A DNA stretch of 64,000 nucleotides from positions 177,510 to 241,509 of the forward strand of contig NZ_ML769307.1 of the NCBI RefSeq assembly GCF_009720385.1, written 5' to 3'. A model generated the notes under the pieces. The model did no database searches. It was not told where the DNA came from and saw nothing but the letters and a program-made list of their open reading frames with translations. Positions 7,872 through 15,297 of this stretch are shown piece by piece (position 1 is the stretch's first letter; every line of letters starts with the position of its first letter). The position numbers and the translations under genes are program-made. This DNA is from Catellatospora vulcania. Its GTDB lineage: Bacteria; Actinomycetota; Actinomycetes; Mycobacteriales; Micromonosporaceae.

Positions 7872-8198
7872 ATGATGAACACCGAAGGCTCTGCATTCAG
7901 CATCGAGCGGCAGCTCGACGCGACGCGGCTCAGCGTGGTGGTCCACGGCGATCTCGATCTTGCAACGGCTGACCTGCTGCGAGCTGAACTGTGCGATGCG
8001 GTCAAGCAGTCGCCCGAGGTCGCCGTCGATTTCAGCCGCGTGACGTTCCTCGACTCGACTGGCATCCGCGCACTGGTCGAGGGATTTGCAGCCGCGAAGG
8101 AACTCGGCCACGTGATCTACGTGGAGGGGGCTACGGGCTGGGTCGATCGTGTCATGGAGGTGACCGGGATGCGGACCCTGCTCGCCAGGCCGGCCTGA
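7872..8198 (+). CDS. STAS-domain anti-sigma factor antagonist
   Basis: This roughly 108-residue single STAS domain has the phosphoacceptor segment VDFSRVTFLDSTGIRAL, with Ser of D-S-T-G as the likely site. That makes it an RsbV/SpoIIAA-type anti-anti-sigma protein, which in its dephosphorylated form would release a sigma factor from an RsbW-like protein. It is a plausible substrate of the RsbP-like phosphatase 4 kb away, though that link is inference. Starts at ATG 7872 or 7875 have a poor ribosome site; TTG 7863 is better placed behind GGAGAAC and would add three residues. The frame upstream is open but not coding-like. Confidence 0.82.
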   Translation: MMNTEGSAFSIERQLDATRLSVVVHGDLDLATADLLRAELCDAVKQSPEVAVDFSRVTFLDSTGIRALVEGFAAAKELGHVIYVEGATGWVDRVMEVTGMRTLLARPA

Positions 8199-8323
8199 CT
8201 GATATGTCGCGGTCGGCGAGGCCGCCCGCTAGTCACGCAGTAAGCTCGCGCCTGCTACCACCTGGTTGATAAGGTTCGGCGACGACTTGCCCCTACCGAG
8301 TCGCTACGGCTTGGAGGCAACCG

Positions 8324-8758
8324 TTGTCACAGCGCTCCCCATTGCTGATCTTGCTGGTGGAAGATGACGCCGGCGACGCCCTGCTGGTCGCCGACGCACT
8401 CGAAACCGCCGGCATGACCCAGGCGGTCCTCCACGTTGGGGACGGCGACCAGGCGCTCACGTTTCTGCAGGACCCCGCCTCGCCTCGCCCCGACCTGGTG
8501 CTGCTCGATCTGAACATGCCCCGCGTCAGCGGGCACGAGGTCCTGTCCGTGGTGAAGAACGATCTGCACCTGGCGACCATCCCCGTCGTCGTGTTCAGCA
8601 CCTCCCGCAACCCCGACGACGTGCAGGCCAGCTACGGTTCGCACGCCAACGCCTACGTGATCAAACCGCAGGACATCGACGGGTACGACCAGGTCGTCGG
8701 GGCGATCTATCGCTTCTTCGACGAGATCGCCGTACGCAGCCCGGCACTGGCCGCCTGA
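8324..8758 (+). CDS. Stand-alone response regulator receiver (Rcp1-like)
   Basis: The 144-residue single receiver domain carries the acidic pair EDD near residue 14, the phospho-acceptor Asp in LVLLDLNMP, the switch Thr/Ser in VVVFSTS and the conserved Lys in YVIKPQD. The long loop and the C-terminal helix without an output domain match the Rcp1/CheY-like group, usually partnered by phytochrome- or PAS-type histidine kinases. The start is TTG 8324, supported by GGAGG 10 bp upstream. No kinase gene is adjacent; the neighbours are partner-switching proteins, so it may feed into that network. Confidence 0.88.
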   Translation: MSQRSPLLILLVEDDAGDALLVADALETAGMTQAVLHVGDGDQALTFLQDPASPRPDLVLLDLNMPRVSGHEVLSVVKNDLHLATIPVVVFSTSRNPDDVQASYGSHANAYVIKPQDIDGYDQVVGAIYRFFDEIAVRSPALAA

Positions 8759-8996
8759 GCACCGACCCTGATCCGTACCACCGATTGCGCTGCGGGCTGC
8801 CCGCCGCCGGGCCGGTCACGGCGCGGGGCTCCAGCAAGCAGGCGCGGAAGGTCCGGGGCTGAATCGCTCGTGGCGGTGTCCATACTTCCCGCCATCCCGG
8901 GTGAAAGAGCACGTCTGCTGCGGGGAGCTGCTGGAAACGATCCAGTCCGTGCTTGATCAATGCGGTATTTCAGCAGGTGGGGTGAGGAAGGCGGTC

Positions 8997-9269
8997 GTGG
9001 CACTGACTCCCCAGGAGCGCCGGCGGCTGCGCGAGATCGAACAGCAGCTGACGCGCGACGATCCAGAGTTCGTGGCGTCGATGGGCGACCACGACCACCC
9101 GCGTGCCTCGGGACCGAGCCCTCGGTCTTCGTTCTGGTGGGTGCTGGCCGCGGTGGCGATCTCGGTGGCCGTGGCCTTGCCGGCGGGAATCTCCTACGCG
9201 GCGATCCTGATGCTGTTCATGATCGCCGCGAGCGCGTTTATGAAGGTGGGCTCGCGGGGCCGGTGGTGA
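8997..9269 (+). CDS. DUF3040 membrane protein
   Basis: At 90 residues this protein has the DUF3040 signature. The N-terminal cytosolic helix VALTPQERRRLREIEQQLTRDDPEFVASM is followed by a hydrophilic linker and two transmembrane helices. Members of this actinobacterial family have no established function. GTG 8997 is chosen because it sits at the family start and follows AGGAAGG. The open frame reaches 8901 but that part is not family-like. It converges on the photolyase gene 40 bp downstream. Confidence 0.85.
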   Translation: MALTPQERRRLREIEQQLTRDDPEFVASMGDHDHPRASGPSPRSSFWWVLAAVAISVAVALPAGISYAAILMLFMIAASAFMKVGSRGRW

Positions 9270-9310
9270 TGGAGGGACCGCTCGATCGGCGACCCAACCG
9301 CCGGGCGGTC

Positions 9311-10771
9311 TCACGGGGCGCGGGAGCCCCGGTGACGCTCCTGCTCGACGACAGCGTCCAGGTCGGCCAGCCGGTCGAGCTGGCGCAGCGGCTGCGTGAG
9401 CCGGATGTTGCCGTGCAGCCGCTGCCGGTTGCGGTGCAGAAAGGCCCAGTAGCCCGCGGTGTAGGGGCAGGCGTCGTCGCCCAGGCGGTGGCGCGGATCG
9501 TACGGGCAGCCGCCGCAGTAGTCGCTCATCCGGTTGAGGTAGGCGCCACCGGCCGCGTAGGGCTTGGTGGTGATGACACCCGCGTCGGCGTACTGGCTCA
9601 TACCGACGACGTTGGCGGTCATCACCCACTCGTAACCGTCGACGAAGTTGCGGTGGAACCAGTCTGCGAGCTGCGCAGGCTGCCAGCCGCGCTGCAGGGC
9701 GTAGTTGCCCAGCACCATCAGCCGCGGGATGTGGTGGACCCAGCCGCGGTCACGTACCCCGGCGAGTACGTCGGACAGGCAGCGGGCTTGGACGGCGTCG
9801 GCGTCGAGGTCGGCGAACCAGCGGGGCAGGGCCCGGCGGGCGGCGAGCTTGTTGCTGGCGGGGTAGTGCTCGCCGAGGTGCCAGTACAGGTGCCAGATGT
9901 AGTCGCGCCAGCCGATGATCTGCCGGATGAACCCTTCGGCGCTGGCCAGCGGGGCCCGGCCGGCCCGGTAGGCGGCCTCGGCCCGGTGGACGGCGTCGAT
10001 CGGGTCGAGCAGGCCGAGGTTGAGCGGTGCCGACAGCATGCTGTGGGCCAGCCATGGGTCGCCGGCGAGCATGGCGTCCTCGTACGGGCCGAACACGGGC
10101 AGTCGGTGGGTGACGAAATGCCGCAGCCGAGCGGCGGCCTCAGCGTGGGTGACGGGGAACAGCCGTGGCCCGTCGCGTCCGGTGAAGGTGATGCCTTCGT
10201 CCTGCCACCGGTCGAGGTCGGCGCGGACCTGGGCGTCGATGTCGTCCTCGACGGGTATCGGCGGCTCGGCGACGTCGAGGCGGCCGGCGGCCGGTGGCGG
10301 CTCGCGGTTGTCGGTGTCGAGGTTCCATCGGCCGCCCGCGGGTTCGTCGCCGTCCATGAGCACGTCGTGCAGTACGCGGCAGTGGCGGTAGAAGTCCTCC
10401 AGGCGGAGCCTTCGCCTGCCGTCGGCCCAGGCGGTGAACTGGGTCGGGGTGGTGACGAAGCCGCGAGGGTCGTGCACGGTGACGTCCGTGGTGCTCAGCA
10501 GCCGCCGGGCGGCACGCGACGTGGGGTGGCAGGCGTCGAGTGGCTCGCGCACCTGGGTCAGCGCTTCGCGGTAGGTCTCGGTGCGCAGATGCAGCGCCTG
10601 GTCACCCAGTTCGGCGGCGCGGTGGCGAAGCGCGGACAGGACCAGGTGCGCTTTCTGGCGGTGGAAGGCACGGCGGCGGAACACCGCCTTGGACTCCACG
10701 AGCAGCACCGGCTGGTCGGTGGAGTCGAGAAAATGCGGTCCCAGTTGATCGGCGAAAAGCCAGCGGCGCAC
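9311..10771 (-). CDS. phrB: Fe-S bacterial cryptochrome/photolyase ((6-4)-type PhrB)
   Basis: This 486-residue flavoprotein belongs to the FeS-BCP group of photolyases, which repair UV (6-4) photoproducts using FAD, a lumazine antenna and a 4Fe-4S cluster. The cluster ligands are visible as Cys331, Cys419, Cys422 and Cys435; the spacings (88, 3 and 13) equal those in Agrobacterium PhrB (350/438/441/454). The N-terminal LFADQLGPHF antenna-domain start and the FVDGYEWVMTANVVGMSQYADAG flavin-site region are also intact. The GTG start has no clear ribosome site. It converges with the DUF3040 gene and lies among stress genes, which fits UV protection. Confidence 0.92.
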   Translation of the reverse strand: MRRWLFADQLGPHFLDSTDQPVLLVESKAVFRRRAFHRQKAHLVLSALRHRAAELGDQALHLRTETYREALTQVREPLDACHPTSRAARRLLSTTDVTVHDPRGFVTTPTQFTAWADGRRRLRLEDFYRHCRVLHDVLMDGDEPAGGRWNLDTDNREPPPAAGRLDVAEPPIPVEDDIDAQVRADLDRWQDEGITFTGRDGPRLFPVTHAEAAARLRHFVTHRLPVFGPYEDAMLAGDPWLAHSMLSAPLNLGLLDPIDAVHRAEAAYRAGRAPLASAEGFIRQIIGWRDYIWHLYWHLGEHYPASNKLAARRALPRWFADLDADAVQARCLSDVLAGVRDRGWVHHIPRLMVLGNYALQRGWQPAQLADWFHRNFVDGYEWVMTANVVGMSQYADAGVITTKPYAAGGAYLNRMSDYCGGCPYDPRHRLGDDACPYTAGYWAFLHRNRQRLHGNIRLTQPLRQLDRLADLDAVVEQERHRGSRAP

Positions 10772-10960
10772 ATCGCCATTGTCGGGCAGGTCGAGGCCGT
10801 GATCAGGGATTCACACGATCATTTTCTGGGTGGCGTGCAATGTCCGCCACCGGCGGTTTGGGCAGCTGTTGCATGTCTTGCGCGCCTGCCCGCGCACCGG
10901 CCGGCGGATGTCACCCCCGGCCGGTGCCTTCGTCGGACCGTGACCGACGAGCGCGAGCGC

Positions 10961-11182
10961 TCAGCCGGCAGGCGGGAACGGGTCGTCCTGGTAGGTCGAC
11001 TCGTCCTCGATCCGCCCCTCACCGTCGTGGATCACCAACTGGCTCGGCCGGTGGTCACGAGCGGTCTGGCGCGCGGTGTGGACGAGGTCCTCCTTGCGGT
11101 CGTGGGAGGCGACCACCTGGTCGCCCTCGTGCAACTCCCACTTCTGCCCGGCGGGTATCACCCGATACGTGGTGCGCTGCAT
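10961..11182 (-). CDS. DUF2188 small protein
   Basis: This 73-residue protein has the DUF2188 pattern, which is Y-x-V-x-P-x-G-x-W-x-V followed by a Lys/Arg helix and a 'QLVIHDGEGRIEDESTY' end. Relatives are small, soluble and often found in stress or plasmid-linked clusters; the function is unknown. GAGAAGGAGG stands 4-13 bp before the ATG. It is monocistronic, with the photolyase gene downstream on the same strand after about 190 bp. Confidence 0.85.
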   Translation of the reverse strand: MQRTTYRVIPAGQKWELHEGDQVVASHDRKEDLVHTARQTARDHRPSQLVIHDGEGRIEDESTYQDDPFPPAG

Positions 11183-11325
11183 GACAGCCTCCTTCTCTCG
11201 GTTACCGCTACGCCCTACGGATCACCGCTGGCCGCGTCCGCAAACCAGTAACACGAATCGGATGTCATAAGTCCTGGTCATGGCGCTGAAACGGAATCTG
11301 CCGGAGGCTGCGGCCCAGCTGGTTC

Positions 11326-11350
11326 GTTTTCGAGGGGTGGCGATGGGCAT
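11326..11350 (+). promoter_or_regulatory. SigB-like promoter for MscS-like gene
   Basis: GTTT, 15 bp, then GGGCAT, ending 33 bp upstream of ATG 11384. Confidence 0.45.
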
Positions 11351-11383
11351 CGGGGTTGTGACTGACACTGCGAAGGAGTTCCC

Positions 11384-12271
11384 ATGGATCTCGAAAGCGT
11401 GCTGACCGACACCGCTCGGTCGATCGCGCTGTTCCTGCCCAAAGCACTGGCCTTCATCGCCATCCTGGTGGTTGCCTGGCTGGCGGCCGGGGCGCTGAGG
11501 ACGCTCACTGACAAGATCCTTGAACGGGTCGGGTTCGACCGGCTCGCCGAGCGCGGCGGCGTCGCCGCCTGGCTGGCCCGCGGCCGCTACGACGCCTCGG
11601 ACCTGGTCGCACGGCTGGTCTACTACGCGGTGCTGCTGTTCGGTCTGCAGCTGGCGTTCGGGATCTGGGGACCCAACCCGGTCTCCGACCTGATCAACGC
11701 GGTTGTGGCATGGCTGCCGCAGGCGTTCGTCGCGATCCTGATCATCGTCGTCGCCACCGCCATCGCGTCCTGGGTGAAGGACATCGTCACCGCCGCACTG
11801 GGCGGACTGTCGTACGGCCGTACGCTGGGCCGTGTCGCCTCGGTGTTCATCATCGGCCTGGGCGTCATCGCGGCGCTCAACCAGATCGGCGTGGCCACGA
11901 CCGTCACCACCCCGATCCTGATCGCCGCGCTGGCGACCGTCGCCGGCATCCTCATCGTCGGTGTCGGCGGCGGCCTGATCCGGCCCATGCAGTCCCGCTG
12001 GGACTCGTGGCTCGACCGTGCGGGCAGCGAGTACGTCCGCGTCGCCGACCACGCCCGCGCCTACGCAGCCGGACAGGCCGACGCCACGCAGATCGTCGGC
12101 GAACGCACCTCCACGGTGTATCAGTCGGCCGAGGCGCCCGCGGCGCAGCAGGCTGCGATCGTCGCCCCGACCCCGCCTGCGGGCCAGCGTGACGACCGCG
12201 ACGTGCCGGCCGAGGACGACATGACGCAGGTCCTGCCCGGTCCGCGACCGGCGGCCGGGCGCGACGCCTGA
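11384..12271 (+). CDS. MscS-like/conserved-TM-helix membrane protein
   Basis: The protein is 295 residues. Hydrophobic segments near residues 15-36, 78-98, 105-127 and 145-190 are arranged in the repeated pattern of the 'conserved TM helix' (CmpX-like) group related to mechanosensitive channels. The last half is soluble, acidic and Pro/Ala-rich. The MscS pore and beta domain are not recognisable, so channel activity is uncertain. AAGGAG precedes ATG 11384, a SigB-like promoter lies upstream and a stem-loop follows, giving a single-gene unit likely responsive to osmotic or general stress. Confidence 0.82.
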   Translation: MDLESVLTDTARSIALFLPKALAFIAILVVAWLAAGALRTLTDKILERVGFDRLAERGGVAAWLARGRYDASDLVARLVYYAVLLFGLQLAFGIWGPNPVSDLINAVVAWLPQAFVAILIIVVATAIASWVKDIVTAALGGLSYGRTLGRVASVFIIGLGVIAALNQIGVATTVTTPILIAALATVAGILIVGVGGGLIRPMQSRWDSWLDRAGSEYVRVADHARAYAAGQADATQIVGERTSTVYQSAEAPAAQQAAIVAPTPPAGQRDDRDVPAEDDMTQVLPGPRPAAGRDA

Positions 12272-12276
12272 CCCTG

Positions 12277-12309
12277 TGGCGGGTGCGGCAATGGGTGCCG
12301 CACCCGCCA
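12277..12309 (+). terminator. Stem-loop terminator
   Basis: A 14-bp perfect stem (TGGCGGGTGCGGCA and complement) with a 5-nt loop, 6 bp after the stop codon. Confidence 0.75.
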
Positions 12310-12349
12310 TGTCCGAGCGTTGATGACACGACATGTGGAGGTGGACAGC

Positions 12350-12703
12350 ATGCACCTGCGATGCCGCAGCAGTATCGCGTTGACGTCCGACGTGTACGAC
12401 TTCCTCGCCGCCCTGCCGGACGGGCAGTACCAACTGCCCCGGCACGTGGGCTGCGACCTGCAGGACGAACACGACCGCGACCACACCGGCTTCCTGCAGA
12501 GCGTAGGCGAGGCGGAGGAGACGGCGTGGTGGCTGGCATGGGACGACGTCGCCGGAACCCACGCGCTCGTCCAGGTGCCGTACTGCTGCGACGACTGTGT
12601 GTCCGTCGACGCCTGCCTGCTGCCTGAGGGCCACCCGGGCCGCCACAGCTCGGAGTTGACCACCGTGCTCACGCTGCCTGCGGATCGCGTCCTGGTCGGT
12701 TAG
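12350..12703 (+). CDS. Cys/His-rich hypothetical protein
   Basis: This predicted 117-residue soluble protein is rich in Cys, His and Asp. The C-terminal CCDDC...CLLPEGHPGRH pattern resembles the small C-x4-HxGxH putative metal sites common in actinobacterial hypotheticals. ATG 12350 is chosen over 12320 because GGAGGTGG lies 10-17 bp upstream and the extra ten residues are not conserved-looking. I do not recognise a family. It follows the MscS-like gene after a terminator, so it has its own transcript. Confidence 0.7.
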   Translation: MHLRCRSSIALTSDVYDFLAALPDGQYQLPRHVGCDLQDEHDRDHTGFLQSVGEAEETAWWLAWDDVAGTHALVQVPYCCDDCVSVDACLLPEGHPGRHSSELTTVLTLPADRVLVG

Positions 12704-13263
12704 AGGCCGCGCCCCGGTCCCACGAGCAACGTGCGCTTCGGTCACCCGATGGGCTTACCGGCCTCGGGAAAGCTGTCCGACTGCTCGCCATCGGCGAGCG
12801 GTTGTCAGGGCAGCCCGACTGGCAGCACCGGCTCGGGTACGGCGTCGAGGCGGCGGCCGGTCACGCTGGGTAGTTCTGCGAGGTGTCGATATCGCGGGGC
12901 CGAGCCGGCGAGTTCATCCCAGCACCTCCATCGCCACCTGCTCCGCACGCTCGGGCCACCGCCTCGCCGCCGACCCGCACGGCGGTGCGGTCCAGCAGCC
13001 GGGTGGCCCGGCGAGCACGCGTCGCCGGGACAGGCCGCGTTCCTTCAGGTTTCTCACCGGCGTCGCAGGCACCGCCACCGGCTGCAACCTGACGACCCAG
13101 TGCACTTTCGCCCTCATCCAGACCCGGCTCGCGGACGGCGGAGTTCCGGCGACCATCTACACGGCGGCAGTCGGCAAGGGACGCCACTCCATGTGGCCCG
13201 GCCACGCACACTTGTGCCATCGTCTCGCCGGCAAGAGCGCCGCGCCGTAAGACCGCGGCCGGG
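12704..13263. other. 560 bp without a clear gene; possible degraded coding region
   Basis: No frame has both a good start and a recognisable product. One plus frame ending at TAA 13248-13250 reads coherently for about 75 codons before the stop (FLTGVAGTATGCNLTTQCTF, then RLADGGVPATIYTAAVGKGR) but lacks a start. Other open frames here are Arg/Pro-rich shadows. This may be the 3' end of a decayed gene. Confidence 0.3.
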
Positions 13264-13602
13264 CTAGGGGCCGGTGGTCGCCCGCAGCACGACCTCGTCG
13301 ATCGTCGACACCGGCGGGCGCGCACGCGAAGAGTCGTTGTTCGGTGCGGCGTCGCAGATCTGGCGTGCCATGGCCGACACCGACAGGACCCGGACGACGG
13401 CGTGCCCGTCGCCGTCCAAGCCGCAGCCCAGGTGGACGAGCCGTCCGTCGGCCAGCGCCACCAGTGAGTCGTGGATCTGTTCGCGGCTCATTCCGAGCGC
13501 GGCGGCATAGGCAGCCACGTCGACCTGGCCGACCTCGCATTGCGCGTCTGCGACCAGGTGCACCAGTACCTTGCGGTGCTGGGTCTCCCACTTCGTCTGC
13601 AT
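13264..13602 (-). CDS. Winged-helix-like hypothetical regulator
   Basis: The likely product is 112 residues from ATG 13602. Helices (HRKVLVHLVADAQCEVGQVDVAAYAAALGMSREQIHDSLVALADGRLVHLG) alternate in the way a winged-helix DNA-binding domain does, followed by a short strand segment and a disordered tail. The ribosome site is weak, and the open frame extends upstream to 13737. The small intergenic space (13603-13730) is relatively AT-rich and divides it from a divergent SDR gene, so it could regulate that operon. Family not recognised. Confidence 0.55.
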   Translation of the reverse strand: MQTKWETQHRKVLVHLVADAQCEVGQVDVAAYAAALGMSREQIHDSLVALADGRLVHLGCGLDGDGHAVVRVLSVSAMARQICDAAPNNDSSRARPPVSTIDEVVLRATTGP

Positions 13603-13730
13603 GAGGATAACAACGCATTTGTGGTGTTTTAGATGCTGAAGGGGTGGTTCATTCTCCTGCTTGGCTCTACTACTGGTCAATAACGCCCAGTTCCGGCGTA
13701 GACGCTGCTCAGCGCGGGTACTGACCTCGG

Positions 13731-14777
13731 ATGGCATTGACGAGATCGCTGAACGAGTCCACTGTCGTGATCACCGGTGCGTCCAGCGGGATCGGAGCCG
13801 CGACCGCACTGACCCTGGCAGGCCGGGGAACCCGGCTCGTGCTGGCCGCGCGAAGCGAGCGCGGGCTGGCCGAGATAGCCGAGCAGTGCCGTCGGCTGGG
13901 CGCGACGGTGCTGGAGGCGCCGACCGACACCGCCGATCAGGAGGCCGTCGAGCGGCTGGCTGCCGCCGCCGAGGAGAAGTTCGGCCGCATCGACGCGTGG
14001 GTGAACAATGCCGGCGTCGCCGTCTACGGCAGGTTGCTCGACCTGCCGATGGAGCAGGTGCGCCGCACCGTCGAGGTGGACGTATTCGGCTACCTGTACG
14101 GCGTGCGGGCGGCGGTGCCGCGCCTGCGTGCTGCCGGGGGAGGGGTGCTGATCATGGTCGGGTCGGTGCTGTCGGAGACGTCGATTCCGTACCTGGGCGC
14201 GTACAGCATGGCCAAGCACGCGGTGCAGGGCATGGCCGATGCGCTGCGCCAGGAACTTCAAGCCGACGGGGTGGACGAGGTGTCGGTCTGCACCGTTCTG
14301 CCGGCGTCGGTGGACACGCCGCTGTTCGCCTGGGCGGCAAACTACATGGGGCGTGAGGTGATCCCGCCGCGGCCCATGAGCTCGCCGCAGCGGGTGGCCG
14401 ACCGGATCGTGCGGCTGCTGGAGCATCCGCGGCGGCAGAGCCTGGTCGGAACCGCCGGGGCGAGTGTGGTGTGGTCGTGGCGGCTGGCGCCCGCGCTGGC
14501 CGAGCGGCTGATGGTCTGGTATGGCCAGACCGCCCAGTTCGGCCGGGTGGTGCAGTCGTCGGAGGGCAATCTGTTCACGCCGGTGGAGCAGCCCCGCCGG
14601 GTCGACGGCGGGCGGCGCCTGCCCGTGGTCGCGCTGGCGGGTATTCCGGTGGCGGTGCTGGCACAGGTCGGCCGACGCCTGCTCCGCGCGTGGCCGTCGA
14701 CCGGGCACGGTCCGGACCGCACGGCGCCCCGGAGCACGAGCCGTGCGGTGGGCGAGCGGGTGCCCTCGACCAGGTGA
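13731..14777 (+). CDS. Short-chain dehydrogenase with C-terminal extension
   Basis: This 348-residue SDR has the cofactor motif TGASSGIG (15-22), NNAGVAVYG, a Ser in MVGSVLSE and the Y-S-M-A-K active-site pair. About 110 extra residues follow the Rossmann domain. They carry a hydrophobic patch (LPVVALAGIPVAVLAQVG) that may be membrane-associated, as in the extended SDR group often annotated as YqjQ-like. The ribosome site is poor. It begins a three-gene run with an SRPBCC protein and a phytoene-desaturase-like enzyme, which suggests joint action on a hydrophobic substrate. Confidence 0.85.
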   Translation: MALTRSLNESTVVITGASSGIGAATALTLAGRGTRLVLAARSERGLAEIAEQCRRLGATVLEAPTDTADQEAVERLAAAAEEKFGRIDAWVNNAGVAVYGRLLDLPMEQVRRTVEVDVFGYLYGVRAAVPRLRAAGGGVLIMVGSVLSETSIPYLGAYSMAKHAVQGMADALRQELQADGVDEVSVCTVLPASVDTPLFAWAANYMGREVIPPRPMSSPQRVADRIVRLLEHPRRQSLVGTAGASVVWSWRLAPALAERLMVWYGQTAQFGRVVQSSEGNLFTPVEQPRRVDGGRRLPVVALAGIPVAVLAQVGRRLLRAWPSTGHGPDRTAPRSTSRAVGERVPSTR

Positions 14778-14859
14778 ACGCCATGCCGGAGGTGGTGCTG
14801 TCCTAGTTCTTTCATCCTTGCCCGGCGCCGATTCGGGCCCGCCCGAGATGAGGCTGACC

Positions 14860-15297
14860 ATGTCAAGAACCGAACTCACCGTCAACGCGCCGCTGGAAAA
14901 GGTGTTCGACGTGCTCTCCGACGGCTGGAGCTACGCCAACTGGGTCGTGGGCACCGCCCACATCCGCGACGTCGATCGCGAGTGGCCTGCGGCCGGCAGC
15001 AAGCTCCACCACACGGTCGGCATCTGGCCACTGACCCGTGACCACGAAACCGAGGTCCTGGACTGCCAACCGCCGGTGCGGCTGGCCATGAAACCGAAGC
15101 TGTGGCCCTTCGGTGAGCTCACGGCCGTGTTCACCCTCGCCGAGCAGTCGTCGTCGGCGACCCGGGTGGTGCTGGTCGAGGAGTTCAGCGACGGGCCCGC
15201 CCTCGCCCTCCGCAACAAGATCAATGACGTGCTGATGCACGCGCGCAACCGCGAGGCGCTGCGGCGCCTGGCCGACCTGGCCGAGCACCGCCCGTGA
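14860..15297 (+). CDS. SRPBCC-family protein
   Basis: The 145-residue START/SRPBCC fold protein contains an N-terminal strand SRTELTVNAPLEKVFDVLSDGWSYANWVVG, a central beta-sheet with GSKLHHTVG, and a long C-terminal helix (NKINDVLMHARNREALRRLADLAEH). It likely binds a hydrophobic ligand. ATG 14860 is preceded by GAGATGAGG; an upstream in-frame ATG at 14848 is possible. Its stop overlaps the start of the next oxidoreductase by 4 bp, so it may deliver ligand to, or act on the same substrate as, that enzyme. Confidence 0.85.
   Translation: MSRTELTVNAPLEKVFDVLSDGWSYANWVVGTAHIRDVDREWPAAGSKLHHTVGIWPLTRDHETEVLDCQPPVRLAMKPKLWPFGELTAVFTLAEQSSSATRVVLVEEFSDGPALALRNKINDVLMHARNREALRRLADLAEHRP

Noticed and set aside
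8960-11251. 763-codon plus-strand open frame
   Set aside because: It lies opposite the photolyase and DUF2188 genes and is a GC-rich shadow with no recognisable domain.
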